Shown piece by piece: positions 23,080 to 35,344 of a stretch of 64,000 nt of DNA. This stretch comes from Chaenocephalus aceratus (Eukaryota > Chordata > Actinopteri > Perciformes > Channichthyidae), in NCBI GenBank assembly GCA_023974075.1, contig JAMFTG010000259.1, positions 89,501-153,500 of the forward strand. The letters run 5' to 3'. The position numbers and the translations under genes are program-made. The first letter of the stretch is position 1. Every line of letters begins with the position of its first letter. The notes below the pieces were generated by a model. It saw only the letters and a list, made by a program, of their open reading frames with translations, did not search any database and was not told the origin of the DNA.

Positions 23080-24360
23080 CTGCTCTCATTTTTCTCTGGT
23101 GTGTTTGTGTTCAAGATCCTGAGACTGCCTATCAGCATGCACAGAGAGATCATAAGGACATTGGGCTGAACAGATGTAGGCAAATTCTACAATGTTGTAG
23201 ACATAAAATAAAAAAACAAAACAAATAAGGTTACGTATATGTAAAATTATGTGCATTGCACTACAGTATATAGCAATAAATATAAAACTTAAAGTAGCGA
23301 CAGTAAAAGTAGTCGTTGTGCAGATTGGTCCATTTCAGAATAATATATATGATATGTTTTATAATGATTGATCATGAAAGTGTTCTCAAAGCTGGTCAAG
23401 GTGCAGCTAGTTTGAATGACTTTGTAGACTGCAGGGTAGCTGGTGGATTTACTCCAGGTGGAACTAAAGTCTGATTTAACACTTGATTAAAGGTATTAAA
23501 TAAGTACCTGGAAATTGTACTTAAGTCCAGTACTTGAGTAAATCTACTTTACATCGCTGCATGTACAGATGATTATTTAGCTTTCACCAAACCATCAGCA
23601 TCCAACCCAAATTAAACATAATGTTCACCAGCAGCCAACATCAGAACATGAACCACAAATGAACCAGGAAGTTAGCTAACTAGACCGTTAGCTTAGCCAT
23701 ACGCTAGCCTAGCCTAGCGTACATACACAATGTAAACGAAGCTTAAAATCAACTAAGGTTACATATTTAGCACAGCAAACTAAAGTCTTACCTTGGTCGA
23801 TGTAAGCAGTATCTTCCACCATTTTAGAGAGGAGTTAAGTCCTTAGGAAGAGTCACAAAAGGACAGGAAACCCAAGTTCAGTCTTCAAGTGTCCAACCGT
23901 GGATGTGAGGTGGACCAACCGGCAATCCGTAGCCTAGCAACAGCATAAACTGTAGTTCATGGCGTCCCTAAAACAGGAAATAATGAACTGTTGGCAGTGG
24001 ACTGGTTTCATGAAATGCGACATAAACTGTAATAACTGTTTAAACGGGCTTTTGTTGACGTAAAAAAGCAATGAAAACCTAATTTGACCTAGTGAGGAGT
24101 TTAACGGTCAACACCTTCAGTTGGGAAACTAACAAAGTGGGCGGGGCGACGTCTGTTTAAACCGACATGATTGACCAATCACGTTCCAGCAAGGGTCAGC
24201 AGGTGTCAATCATGAATTAATTAAGAGAGCATTCACTGCTATTCATTTGACAATTCACAGAAAAAATTATTTTGAAAATATTGTAATTTAACCATTGTTT
24301 TTTATTTCTATGATGTTAAATGGTACAAAATAATTCAAATGTAGTGATTGAATAACACCG
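23080..24360. other. intergenic; block spacer then unassigned DNA
   Basis: The first 500 bp matches the spacers after V8 and V11. The remainder (23600-24360), with 'gctagcctagcctagcg' and a CG-rich stretch near 24140, has no ORF or element that I can name. Confidence 0.45.
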
Positions 24361-24380
24361 CAAAGTTCTGACAACATCCA

Positions 24381-24773
24381 TCCATCCATCCATCTTCTCC
24401 CGCTTATCCGTGGTCGGGTCGCGGGGGTAGCAGTTCCAGCAGAGAGCCCCAAACTTTCTTTTCCCTGGCGACATCAACCAGCTCTGACTGGGGGGTCCCA
24501 AGGCGCTCCCAGGCCAGCGAAGAGATATAATCCCTCCACCTGGTCCTAGGTCTACCCCTTGGTCTCTTCCCAGCTGGACGTGCCTGGAACACCTCCCTAG
24601 GGAGGCGCCCAGGTGGCATCCTAACTAGGTGCCCGAACCACCTCAACTGGCTTCTTTCGACGCGAAGGAGGAGCGGCTCAACTCCGAGTCCCTCCCTGAT
24701 GACCGAACTTCTCACCTTATCTCTAAGGGAGACACCAGCCACCCGGCGGAGGAAACCCATCTCGGCCGCTTGT
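24381..24773 (-). mobile_element. 5'-truncated LINE with perfect target duplication
   Basis: Minus-strand C-terminal ORF2 piece with 'LRWFGHLVRMPPGRLP' and 'GRPRTRWRDYISSLAWERL', a non-LTR retrotransposon signature common in fish. Its 3' end carries a short (GATG)n tail ((CATC)n on the plus strand). A 17-bp target duplication (agttctgacaacatcca) flanks it at 24364-24380 and 24774-24790. The family (RTE/Rex3-like or other) is not certain. Confidence 0.82.
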
Positions 24774-24874
24774 AGTTCTGACAACATCCACCTTACAAAT
24801 AAAAAGGACAGAATAACTCATTATCAGTGAATCAATGATGATTCATATTCAATTATGTGATCATGTGACCTTCT

Positions 24875-25027
<153 letters not shown>

Positions 25028-25080
25028 AGCAGTGATGTGAACCTCATTCAGCTGGAGGAAGGCTCATCGATGACACTGAA

Positions 25081-25478
25081 ATGTTTCTCACAGTCCTTCA
25101 CTTGTTGCTTCTTTTACACTCAGGTGGGTTTACCTCTCTCACTTTCACACATCGTATACTTTTGTTCTTATAACACGTCACCCTCCATGTGCTGCAGGTC
25201 TCACTGCGGTGGTCCTTCAGTCTGGAGATCAGATGTCCCAGCCTGGGTCCAAAGTGACCTTTGAGTGCAGGATGGGTGGTGGGCTGGGTATGAGCAGCTA
25301 CACCATGCTCTGGTACCGGCAGGACCGCCCTGGAGCTGCAGTGCAGTTCCTCACTAAAGAGTACGACCAGGCTGCAGGGAACAAAGTGTCCTCTATCGAT
25401 CCGTCCAAAAACACCTTCTCTCTGCACATCAGTGAGCTGCAACTGAGCGACAGCAGCACGTACTACTGTGCTGCCAAA
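25081..25478 (+). CDS. TRBV: TCR beta variable segment V14
   Basis: The V closest to D. Leader 25081-25123 (MFLTVLHLLLLLHS), phase 1; short intron; V exon 25198-25478 begins G-LTAVVLQSGDQMSQPG. Landmarks: first Cys 'TFECRMGG', 'TMLWYRQDRPG', 'STYYCAAK'. RSS: CACAGTG 25479-25485, 23-bp spacer, nonamer ACAGATAAC 25509-25517, which is weaker than the others. Upstream, AGTGATGTGA (25031-25040) resembles the conserved decamer of mammalian TRBV promoters (AGTGATGTCA). Divergent in sequence, as 3'-most V-beta genes often are. Likely functional. Confidence 0.92.
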
Positions 25479-25529
25479 CACAGTGCTGCACTCAGAGCAG
25501 AAACCCGTACAGATAACAGGCCGCTGCAG

Positions 25530-26740
25530 CTGGAGTTGGGTTTATCTGGGCTTTTAAATCCTCTCTAAAAACACACTTTTTCTCTCTGGCCTTTTAAAAG
25601 TGAGCAGAGCATGACATTTTTCATTTTGTATTTTAACTGTGTCTGCCTTTATATGTGTTGTTTTTAATTTAAATGCTACAAATTGCAATATGTTCCGTAT
25701 ATTTTTTATTCATGTACAGCACTTTGGCGCGACCGAAAGTTGTTTTAAAATGTGCTTTATAAATAAATAAATAAACTTGAACTTGATTTTGTACTGAAAT
25801 GGTACCCAAAAAAATGAAGACATTATTCAGATCTGAAAGTAGGGTAAGACACACGATGGTACAATGGTGGGCTTTAGTTTATGAAGAATGGTCAGGACTC
25901 CCTGGAAGAAGAGATCTTGTATCTCAATGGGACATTCCTGGATAAATAAAGGATAAATAAATAAAAAAAGAATAGTAGTGTGATATTTTAAGGCTAACGC
26001 ATGGCAGAGGATGTTTTAACGTGAATGTATATCTGTGAAGCCAAAGCCAAATGAACAAAGGTGTCTAATCTATTTGAGCTCTAATACGGTTTTTAAGTAA
26101 TGCCTGTTCTTTGTCAGTGTCCATGCATGTCCTTAAAAAGGAAGACGCATGCGCAGAGATGTCAGCAATTTCCTCCAAAACCTATAAAAAAGATGAAAAA
26201 GTGTGTAGATTATTAAATGAACAGGAAGTCCACAAAGCCACAGAGCTGATGGTGTTTGATAAACCAGCAGGTGTTAATACTGGAGGATTTGAACCTTCCT
26301 ACAACATGAGTGCTCTGTACAGAGTCTCCTCTGAGTCCCTCTGGGCTCAGGTCTGCACTTTAGTATAAGATTTAAGTGTGCGTGCAGCCAGGAGGGAGAG
26401 ATGAGAGGTTCCAGAGGTTTGCACACACTGACCTCTGCAGGGTGCGTGTGGGACTACACTGAGACCGGGTCGTTTATCTGGCCTGTCATGACTTTTAAAT
26501 GCTTTTAAACTGAGCAACACATTTATGAAGTGGTCTGAATATGGTGGTACTTATATTAAAGTTAAAAACTGTAAATGTGATGTATGAATTCAAAAATAAA
26601 AACATAACCTCCTCCCTGCTCCCCTCAGGGCGATAGAAAAACATGCGGATTTCTTTCTTGAAAATGAAAAATATTAATAAAAGGACAGAGATACTTTTCT
26701 ACTTTTACTTAAGTAACATTTTGAATGCAGGACTTTTACT
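25530..26740. other. intergenic with retroposon tails
   Basis: 25540-25800 looks like the 3' tail of a retroposon ('tgtgctttataaataaataaa'). 25890-25965 has a second similar tail. No gene is recognised in the rest. Confidence 0.45.
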
Positions 26741-26754
26741 GTAACCGAGTATTC

Positions 26755-27468
26755 CTACACGATCTGACTACTTCTACTTTTACTCAAGTACAAGATCTGA
26801 GTACTTCTACTTTTACTCAAGTACAAGATCTGATTACTTCTACTTTTACTCAAGTACAAGATCTGAGTACTTCTACTTTTACTCAAGTACAAGATCTGAG
26901 TACTTCTACTTTTACTCAAGTACAAGATCTGAGTACTTCTACTTTGACTCAAGTACAAGATCTGAGTACTTCTACTTTCACTCAAGTACACGATCTGAGT
27001 ACTTCTACTTTTACTCAAGTACAAGATCTGAGTACTTCTACTTTCACTCAAGTACAAGATCTGATTACTTCTACTTTTACTCAAGTACAATATCTGAGTA
27101 CTTTTACTTTGACTCAAGTACAAGTTCTGAGTACTTCTACTTTTACTCAAGTACACGATCTGAGTACTTCTACTTTTACTCAAGTACAAGATCTGAGTAC
27201 TTCTACTTTTACTCAAGTACAAGATCTGATTACTTCTACTTTTACTCAAGTACAATATCTGAGTACTTTTACTTTGACTCAAGTACAAGATCTGAGTACT
27301 TACACTTTTACTCAAGTACAAGATCTGAGTACTTCTACTTTTACTCAAGTACAAGATCTGATCACTTCTACTTCTACTCAAGTACAAGATCTGAGTACTT
27401 CTACTTTCACTCAAGTACAATATCTGATTACTTCTACTTTTACTCAAGTACAATATATAAGTACTTCT
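26755..27468. repeat. 33-bp minisatellite (about 22 copies)
   Basis: Unit 'acttctacttttactcaagt' plus 'acaagatctgagt'. Because 33 is divisible by 3, both strands carry long open frames (11-residue repeats). These are not genes. The same motif in one or two copies is part of the dispersed repeat at 59560-59690 and at the V-block spacers, so the array grew out of that element. Confidence 0.93.
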
Positions 27469-28661
27469 CCCACCTCTGGTAACAACCGAACTATAAAGAT
27501 AGCCATGTCATGTGAATACTGTAGGTCTAATTTACATAAAATCATCACAGTAACTACAAGGATATTTTAACTTGCACAGGAAATATTGGTGAGTATTTTT
27601 TCCAGGGTAATCACTATTTTGCTCTGAAATAGTGATATTTAATCATTTGAGTGTATTTATTACTCATAGCTTCTAGAGTGCGATCAAAAATGCAGAGTCA
27701 ATTCTATTAGAGTCAAACCATGACCACGCTGTAACGGAGGTGATCTCTGGGGCCCTAGATCTCGGTCTCTTATATAGCTTCATTATTGGCGAAGTATATT
27801 ACTTTGTTCCACGCTAAAACACTGCACAGGAAGCATGTGAATCCATGTCATGTATGCATCTATCATTACGGTCCATTTATTCTATTCTGTGTAAAATTAT
27901 CTTCTATTGGGAGTAAAATGACCTTCTATTATGAGTAAATGGCAGTAGAGTTGTTTTTAATATACACTACATAGAGTAAATAATCATTAAAGGAATGGTA
28001 TGCTCATGACACTCATTTTTAAATAATTATCATCCGATAAAACAGACTCTGCCAGTCTTTTTTTTTTTTTTTTAATCCGATGACATTATCAGTGATTTTA
28101 AACTGATTATATACCGAAATAACATCAACACTGTGGGCGCCGCCATTTTCCGGACGTGACGTAAACCATGCGTTTGGTTTTCGAAGACACGTTGATCTCC
28201 ATGTTATTTACTGTAGTTTCTCTCTTCAAATATGCCTCACTGTATCGCGAAATATTGCCACAATTCTGATAGGAACAATCCACGGAATGCTCGGTTCCAT
28301 CTGTTGCCAAAAGGTAAGCGGAAGAAGTACATTCGGAGGCAGTGGCTAGCGAAATGTGCTCGGCCCGAACCGAGAGATTTACAGGCTCATGTATGCAGCG
28401 AACATTTCAAATTTCCGGACGACTACTCTGAGAGTATGATAAAACATAACATGGGATTTATGAAACAACCATTACTTAATGGAGATGCAGTACCATCGGT
28501 CTTTCTGGTGTCATCACCGACCAGGACACCAGTTCGGCCAGTAGAGAAATCGCCCTCTGCAAGTGTGAAGCGACGGAGGAGCAGAAGTAGTGCTCGGAGT
28601 AAGAATAAGGTATGTTATAGAACTTATAGCGCATTTCCATTGCAGCGGCTAGCCCCGTTTT

Positions 28662-30552
28662 CAGTGTTGGGCAAGTTACTTCCAAAATGTAATATATTAC
28701 ATATTACTTATTACTCTCTTTTGAAAGTAATAAGTTACATTACAAAATTACTGTCTCTGAAATGTAATGAGTTACACTACTTTAGTTACTTTTTAGTTAC
28801 TTTCACCAAAATAACCGCAAAAGAATGGCTAGGTATTTTAAATGCTAAAATGTAGTTTAGTGCAGCTCATTATACATCCAGTGAAGGGCAATGTGGTATA
28901 GCATAACAACTGTGTAGGCCCTTAAGGCTACTGACAACTTGTATTACACGGGTTAGTTGAATACTCGATTCTGATTGTAAATTCTTAACATGTGACACGT
29001 TGTTAATACAGTAGTACAGACCACTGTCAAGGACTATGGTTGCTAAGGAGGATCCAGAAAGAGAAAGGAAAAGAGGTTAAAAGACGGAGCGCTGGACGTC
29101 AGATGAATCACCAGAAGAAGGTAGAGAGGAAGTAAACACTAACAGGACACGGAATGGGCTCTGTAGTGTGTTTAGCATGTGGCCGTGTGCAGGCCCGTTT
29201 CCAGAACAACATGACTCAGGGTGCCTCTGAGGCTACAGGGGGTGCAGTAGTAGCAGGTTTACATGAGCAATAGTGGCCGGCAACAGCAATGAGAAATAGC
29301 ATTGATGGTCCCAATGAACAGATTATGGCATTTGTTATGTTTTGAAACCAAGCAAGTGAGAACATTTCAAGTGAGTTAAAAGTGCAATCCTGAAATATCT
29401 CATACAGTCCAAAGTGGACTGTGGCAAAGAAAAGCTTCAAAGCTACTGATAAAACAAAGGAGAACATTTTGTAAATCAAGGCAAATATTATTTGAACCAG
29501 CTCATGGTTTGAAATGGCAAACATTGAAAAGCAAAAGTATTATTAAAACCATGTACTAATCATCACCTTGGTCCCATCATATACTCTGGGAAGAGAATAT
29601 TTACTGTGCTTGAAAACTGGTATCACATCATCAGGTTGACTTTATGACCTGGAGAACATTTCAGCTGCAACATCAGCTCGTTGATAAGCTTGGGATATGA
29701 GATAGTTTTGTAGCCATTCGTGGAGAAGGCATCTGTGCTATTGTGTGCATTACTTTTGACCCAACATTTCTACAGGCAGGCAGAATATGGCACTATTTTC
29801 ACATAGTCTAGCCATTGTCTATTTTTATACCGCGAGCTGCAAAATGACCGGCTAACCCCACTGTACAGGCGGGTACTTGTTTAGATCTACCTGCAGGCTC
29901 TGTGTTGCCGTGGTATCCTGGCACCTGCGGGCCGCAGAGGGGCGGCGGTGTTTCGGGCGATGAAGACTGCTGCTCCGGGGTTGAGGGCGGCGAGTCAGGC
30001 GGGAGTAAGCTAGTGTCCACAACGGAGGGTAACGTGGCGTCCCCAACGGACCCGTTGCTACGGTCTGCAGTAGATGCAGTGTTGCTGGCGTTTAGTGATG
30101 GTTGCTGTAACCATTTTCGTATAAATGATTATCCACAGATGTGTGTCACTGCTGTGGAAGCACTTTGGACATGATGCACGCGCAGCGGAGCAGGTCACGC
30201 GCACCTGACACAATTTGTTGTTAGTATTTTTCGCTCCGTTCTCTTTTTTGACTAGAGGGTGCATAACATTCAACTGCCCCGAAGATCCCGACGCAAAGCC
30301 TGAAGAGTAAACACCAGGTTTACTAATCTACCCGCACAATTTGTCTGGTGTCGGAATGTCTCGCTATGTTAGTACATTGTTAAAAAACAAAACACCATTT
30401 AATTTCGGGTTAAAATGTGTTGTTACTGAGCATTGTAACGGGTAATATATTACCCACATTTCATTAGTAATGCGTTACATTACTTCGTTACAGCAAAAAG
30501 TAATATATTACTGTAACTCCGTTACTTTTGTAATGCGTTACACCCAACACTG
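28662..30552. mobile_element. 1.89-kb hAT nested in the Kolobok-like element
   Basis: Ends 'cagtgttgggcaagttact' and 'gttacacccaacactg' are inverted, with many 'taatgcgttac' motifs near both. Perfect 8-bp target duplication CCCGTTTT at 28654-28661 and 30553-30560. No intact transposase. Confidence 0.9.
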
Positions 30553-30774
30553 CCCGTTTTAACGTCCTTCATCGTCCAGGCCAGGACAGTTTTTGGTGGC
30601 CTTTCCATATAGCGTAGTACCGACTAGTGTGTATTTTCCCCCAGTTATCCGGCCCCATAAAATCGTGATTCTATGGCCAGGGACAACGAAGCTGAGTATG
30701 CTAAACTAGAGAGGGAATCGCTAGCAAGGGTGGTACTACATGCATACATATAGTATCTTATATCATCTTCCTAT

Positions 30775-31165
30775 TATACACACATGCATTTCCAAACATC
30801 TGGACTACCTATGTTGCAAATGTATTATCTTTTCAATTTACACACGGCATCTATTGCACGTCTGTCCGTCCTGGGAGAGGGATCCCTCCTCTGTTGCTCT
30901 CCCTGAGGTTTCTCCCATGTTCCCTTTAAACTGTGGGTTTTCTCCGGAAGTTTTTCCTTGTACGATGTGAGGGTCTAAGGACAGAGGGTCTGAGGACAGA
31001 GGGTCTAAGGACAGAGGGTCTGAGGACAGAGGGTCTAAGGACAGAGGGTCTAAGGACAGAGGGTGTCGTATTGTCATACTGATATTCTGTACACACTGTG
31101 AAGACCACTGAGACAAATGTAACATTTGTGATATTGGGCTATATAAATAAACATCGATTGATTGA
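30775..31165 (-). repeat. inverted copy of the AATCAATCAATG repeat, with 15-bp minisatellite
   Basis: Reverse-oriented relative of 2801-3159. It contains about six copies of a 15-bp unit 'gtctaaggacagagg' at 30971-31065. Confidence 0.75.
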
Positions 31166-33456
31166 TACATATATAGTAATCAAAATCATTGTATCTAAGT
31201 AGGCCTACATTGGGGTTGTATTGTTTGCCTTTTTAGAAAACTTTATTTTATATTATTTGGGCAGTACATGATATACACAATTGTATTGTTTGCCTGTAGT
31301 TGGCCTTTTAATTAATAAAATATTTGAATTTGAAGTTTTGTAGATAGGGATCTTTTGGAATTATCTAGTGTTTGTAATTGTCCGGCGACGTTTCTCAGAC
31401 TGTCCAGACTGCTTTAATTCTCTAGCTTAAATCAGTAAATGTTCTAAAATGTTTGCTGGGGCCCTGACAATACATTAGCAGACAGGAATGTCAGTATTGC
31501 CATCATTTAGGCCTGATGACTAGTGAGACAAGCTTCCCTTTTCCATTTTGCCTTTAGCCTCCCCCCATTCTGGCATTCATGTATGTTCTTGTAAAAATGA
31601 GACATTTTGGATACAACATCCCTACAAGGTTTTATATTTTTCATTTCAGCTGTTAGAAACCCTGCTCACACCTAAAAGTGACAATGCACCGACTGCTACA
31701 GTGTCAAACCCGGGCCAGGCTGCAGTGCCATACATGCCAGAGGCACCACCAGAGGCACCACCAGAGGCACATTGTAAATGTTGCAAGCACGCAAATCCAG
31801 TGTCAACAAATGGTAAGTCTGGAGATTTTCTCCAAAAATGACATCAATAATGTATCGTTCCCGTGAAGGACACTGGAGCTGTGGTTTGTCAGACTCGCCT
31901 TAAAAAATATATATATATATAATAATTGACCTATCTACTACCATCCCCACATTCCTCGAGTGAATGTTAGTGATCATTTTGAACAGATAACATGATTGGA
32001 GTGGACCAACTTGACAACTGAATATAGATGATTCAGGAATTTGTCTCAATTGTGAGATGCAAAGAAGTTGTTCTGTTCCCTTTCCATTGGTCAAGTAATT
32101 GTTATGTTTTAAAGGAGTGGAGACTGTAATGCGTCAATTTTTAATGATGTGGTCCACCTGTGGAGGGTGAATTGAGGTGGGGTGTTTTTTTTTAAGAGGG
32201 GGCAGATGATATCGCATGACAGCACCTTGTTACATATATTGCATTGATCTTCTCTGTAGATTGTGCCATTACATTTATTATTTTATTTGCACTTACAGAT
32301 ATGTCAGTGCAGACCAACATGGATGATATGATACGTGCCATTGCATTGGACCACACCTATTTATCAAACTCGAAGAAGGATGCATCAACGCAACCACAAC
32401 CATCTCCTTATGGTCTCCTTACGCCAGCCTTACTCAGCAGTATTTCCCTGAGAGCGAGGCAAAAAAAGGATTTCACATTTTGTTTTTCATATTAATATAT
32501 ATTTAATTAAATGTCCAGTGAGTCGGAGGTGTAACCAAGATTTCCAGGAGGGAAAACATCTTTGCCTATGTGAATTATCTGGTAGAAAGTTAGTCTGGAT
32601 ACACATTGTCAGTTTCATCAGCCTCTCTGAATCCAGTGTAGTTTTCTTGTGGATCTGGGTTTTTCTCTCGTATTACTTTGACAACACAGCTGGGGATAAC
32701 TTTCCGCACACCTTTGCCAAGCCTTTTGTGACACCACCAAGTGAACTGCCTGTATGCCGCTAATCTGAACGTTCTGAGACAAAAACAAATGTTGTGAGTT
32801 TCTGTGGCACGTGATTCCTAGAAACTTGTGGGAAGACTGATTTCTTTATTTGATTAACTACTATGGAATTTATTCAACTACATTGTACCATTATTATGTT
32901 AGGACTCCTAGCCTACATTGTTCTATAAAGAGTGCATTCTGTAGATATGCTTTTTGATTTTTTGTATCATGGCTATACTTGGTAAAGTTTTGGTTTTGAA
33001 AATTATCTGTCGTTGTCCTTCATGTCCTTGCCATGCAATTGTAGACAGAATCCATTTGACACACTTTAGAATTAACAACCATAAACTTCTTATTGAATAT
33101 GGTCGATAGACAAATACTCCTGTAGATGACGGGTTGTGCAAACATTGCCATGAGATTGAGGATGAAAATCATTTCCTCCTAGAATGTAAACGTCATTATA
33201 AAACCTTTGATAAAGTCAATTCAATCTTTAATCCAGAACTTCCTAACCAAATAACATGTCTTTAGTTGATATGTCCATTAATAATAATAGTAAAGTATAT
33301 AATGCTAAGAAGAAAGGGCTGTACTCGTCAAATGTACCCACCCTTCATTTATTGGTTCAATCAAGACGTGCGTTTCACATCCTTCATGGCAACCAGTGCT
33401 GTTCTCAATACAGCTTTTCCTAACACCACGGTGTCGAATTCCCTGTGGAAACGTAT

Positions 33457-33810
33457 TCAATCCAAGTCGTCTGTGAACAGTTTATTTTCAAGCTCTTCTA
33501 GCTCATGCCAACAAATGTTCATAAGAGGATTGTCCATGGCTACACACCGATCGCAAGTACACCACTCATGTACAGGTCTTCCTACTCGCCTCCCGAAATC
33601 AATTGCACGAGTAAAGGGATCGTCTCCAGCGAGATCACCGCGCTGTTCGTCCTCATCGTCACTGTCCCTGGATTCCTGGCGGTTCTGACTACTTGGCTCG
33701 AACCTGTATGGCTGAATTCCCCCATCCAATCTCTTCACATTGGTCAAAACGTCTTGCTCTGCTGACGAGTCCGAACTCAAATACTCCGCCATGTTTCCGT
33801 GTGTTGACAA
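33457..33810 (-). CDS. ballast-like Cys-rich ORF in the transposon
   Basis: An open frame of 117 residues from ATG 33810. The N-terminal half is acidic ('SRDSDDEDEQRGD'). The C-terminal half has 'VHEWCTCDRCVAM' followed by 'NICWHELEELENKL'. The WCxCxxC...C pattern resembles the zinc-binding ballast domain of the P2X7 receptor C-terminus, a domain thought to have circulated in genomes outside P2X7. It may be the first exon of a longer gene running leftwards; no further exon was identified. It lies convergent to the THAP exons within the same transposon. Function unknown. Confidence 0.5.
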   Translation of the reverse strand: MSTHGNMAEYLSSDSSAEQDVLTNVKRLDGGIQPYRFEPSSQNRQESRDSDDEDEQRGDLAGDDPFTRAIDFGRRVGRPVHEWCTCDRCVAMDNPLMNICWHELEELENKLFTDDLD

Positions 33811-34018
33811 CGTGAACGCATGGATGACGTCACGACCATCACGTGACTACTGAAAATGGCGGCGGCCAGACGGAATATACAGGTTTTGATAAAAAAGAGC
33901 TATAAAATCATTATTTACCGGGAATATCGCTGGTTTCTTCAGGGTATGGTTTACACATAATGTTTCACTAAATACTGAAGTTTTGATTAATTATCTAATG
34001 AGTGGACCATTCCTTTAA

Positions 34019-34300
34019 GCAGAGTCAAATCTAAGCACGCAATAGAGGTCTATATAGGTTGGGACCAAATGTAATATCTTTAGAGTCAAATATTCTTCAA
34101 TTTGAGTAAATTTTACTCAGAGAAGTTATAATGAACCTCCATTCCTCTTACCGACAGATACATCACCATCAGACGCCCTCCACTGAATGGAGGATTAAGG
34201 GTATCTCAAACTTAAATTAATATAAACACAGCATTTCTTGAACAGAACACTATCATACCGGTCAATTATAATAACGTTTTATTTTCCTCTGACTAGTTTT
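34019..34300. other. unassigned flank right of the transposon
   Basis: Continues the sequence interrupted by the Kolobok-like insertion. No gene is seen. Confidence 0.4.
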
Positions 34301-34308
34301 CCGCAGGA

Positions 34309-35333
34309 TTACTACAGTGGGTCTTGTGTTGCTGTGTATTGTGCTCCTTGGAGGAATGATTTACAATATGCATAAGAACGGTAGGTCTGAACTGTTTTCT
34401 CTGTTATCTATAACAGTCTTTTAAGATGAAGTGAATGCATCCCCAGAGGAACAAGACATTTGATGACTGTATTATTGTACATTTTACACTGTATTATTGG
34501 AATGATTTAGTCCACAGAGTAATGTTTTTGGCTTTTGGGGTATATTCACCACATTGTTCAAATACGATGATCATTAATCCCTTTGAAATGTGGACATAAA
34601 TATTTTCATTGAATGCTTGACTGCATTGAAAATAGGGAGATGTTTTCATCGTAGGGATTGTAAGTGTTTGCACAAACTGGACTACTCTTAAACAATTACA
34701 AACGTTTGATCACGTGTCTTATAATACAGTTTATTGGTATATTACAGGTTCATATGTAACACTTCAGTGTACAAGCAGTTCTGTTTAGTGCTAATGTCCA
34801 GCAAACTGTGCAGTGGGTGATAAAAGGTTAAACAACGTATGCATGAATTATGTATGTAATTATATAATAGAACTGTATTCTATATGAAGCAGCTTTTTCT
34901 ATCTCTTTGTATAACAGGTATCCTGTTAAGTAAGATCTGCAGCCCCTACTGTATAACCATGCCGCCCACGGCCCCTCAGACCGTGTGGCCGCCCACGGCC
35001 CCTCGGACCGCGTGGCCGCCAACGGCCCCTCGTACCGCGGGACCGCCCACGACCCCTCAGACCGTGTGGCCGCCAACGGCCCCTCGGACCGCGGGACCGC
35101 CCACGGCCCCTCGGACCGTGTGGCCGCCAACGGCCCCTCGGACCGCGTGGCCGCCCACGGCCCCTCGGACCGCGTGGCCGCCCACGACCCCTCGGACCGC
35201 GTGGCCGCCCACGACCCCTCGGACCGCGTGGCCGCCCAAGGCCCCTCGGACCGCGTGGCCGCCCAAGGCCCCTCGGACCGCGTGGCCGCCCACGGCCCCT
35301 CAGACCGCGTGGCCGCCCACGACCCCTCAGACC
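34309..35333 (+). CDS. candidate small membrane protein with 9-residue Pro/Thr repeats
   Basis: Exon a (about 34309-34380) begins after 'tccgcag' and reads ITTVGLVLLCIVLLGG-MIYNMHKN, a clear transmembrane helix, ending in phase 1 at 'g|gtaggt'. Exon b begins at about 34919 after 'ttgtataacag' in matching phase and reads G-ILLSKICSPYCITM, then about 13 copies of PPTAPRTAW-like nonapeptides to a TAG near 35338. That would be a membrane-anchored protein with a mucin-like Pro/Thr tail, perhaps a decayed type II receptor (C-type-lectin-like TM exons look similar). No 5' exon or start was found, and the 27-bp unit is open in other frames too, so it may be only a minisatellite behind a chance TM exon. 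Confidence 0.38.
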
Positions 35334-35336
35334 GTA
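34961..35336. repeat. 27-bp GC-rich minisatellite (about 13-14 copies)
   Basis: Unit 'cggaccgcgtggccgcccac' plus 'ggcccct'. Long open frames on both strands follow from its length. It overlaps the candidate exon above. Confidence 0.93.
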
Positions 35337-35344
35337 TAGCCATG

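Larger units (their letters stand above)
28232..32495 (+). pseudogene. THAP-domain protein of the transposon (three exons, truncated)
   Basis: Exon 1 28232-28609 encodes MPHCIAKYCHNSDR..., a THAP zinc finger: C-x4-C at the start ('CIAKYC'), 'RRQWLAKC', 'HVCSEHF' and the C-terminal 'AVPSVF' box. A basic stretch 'SVKRRRSRSSARSKNK' follows. Exon 2 31650-31812 (LLETLLTPKSDNAPT...) and exon 3 from 32299 (D-MSVQTNMDDMIRA) have matching phases (0, then 1) and GT-AG borders. The frame ends at 32495 without a nuclease core. THAP domains bind DNA at transposon ends. Intron 1 holds the nested hAT. Confidence 0.72.
27991..34014. mobile_element. 6.0-kb Kolobok-like DNA transposon (TTAA target)
   Basis: Terminal repeats start AGGAATGGT at both ends (27991 plus; 34014 minus) with weaker similarity continuing for about 30 bp ('CACTCATT...ATAATTA'). 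Both ends abut TTAA (27987-27990 and 34015-34018). TTAA targets and THAP-domain transposases are features of the Kolobok superfamily. Inside are THAP exons on the plus strand, a Cys-rich ORF on the minus strand, a nested hAT (28662-30552) and a copy of the AATCAATCAATG repeat. No complete transposase core was found, so the copy seems dead. The superfamily call is inference from TSD plus THAP. Confidence 0.72.

Noticed and set aside
26755..27468. Possible CRISPR-like array
   Set aside because: Units are contiguous with no unique spacers, and the DNA is vertebrate.
26725..27570. 281-residue and 232-residue ORFs on both strands
   Set aside because: Produced by a 33-bp minisatellite whose length is a multiple of three.
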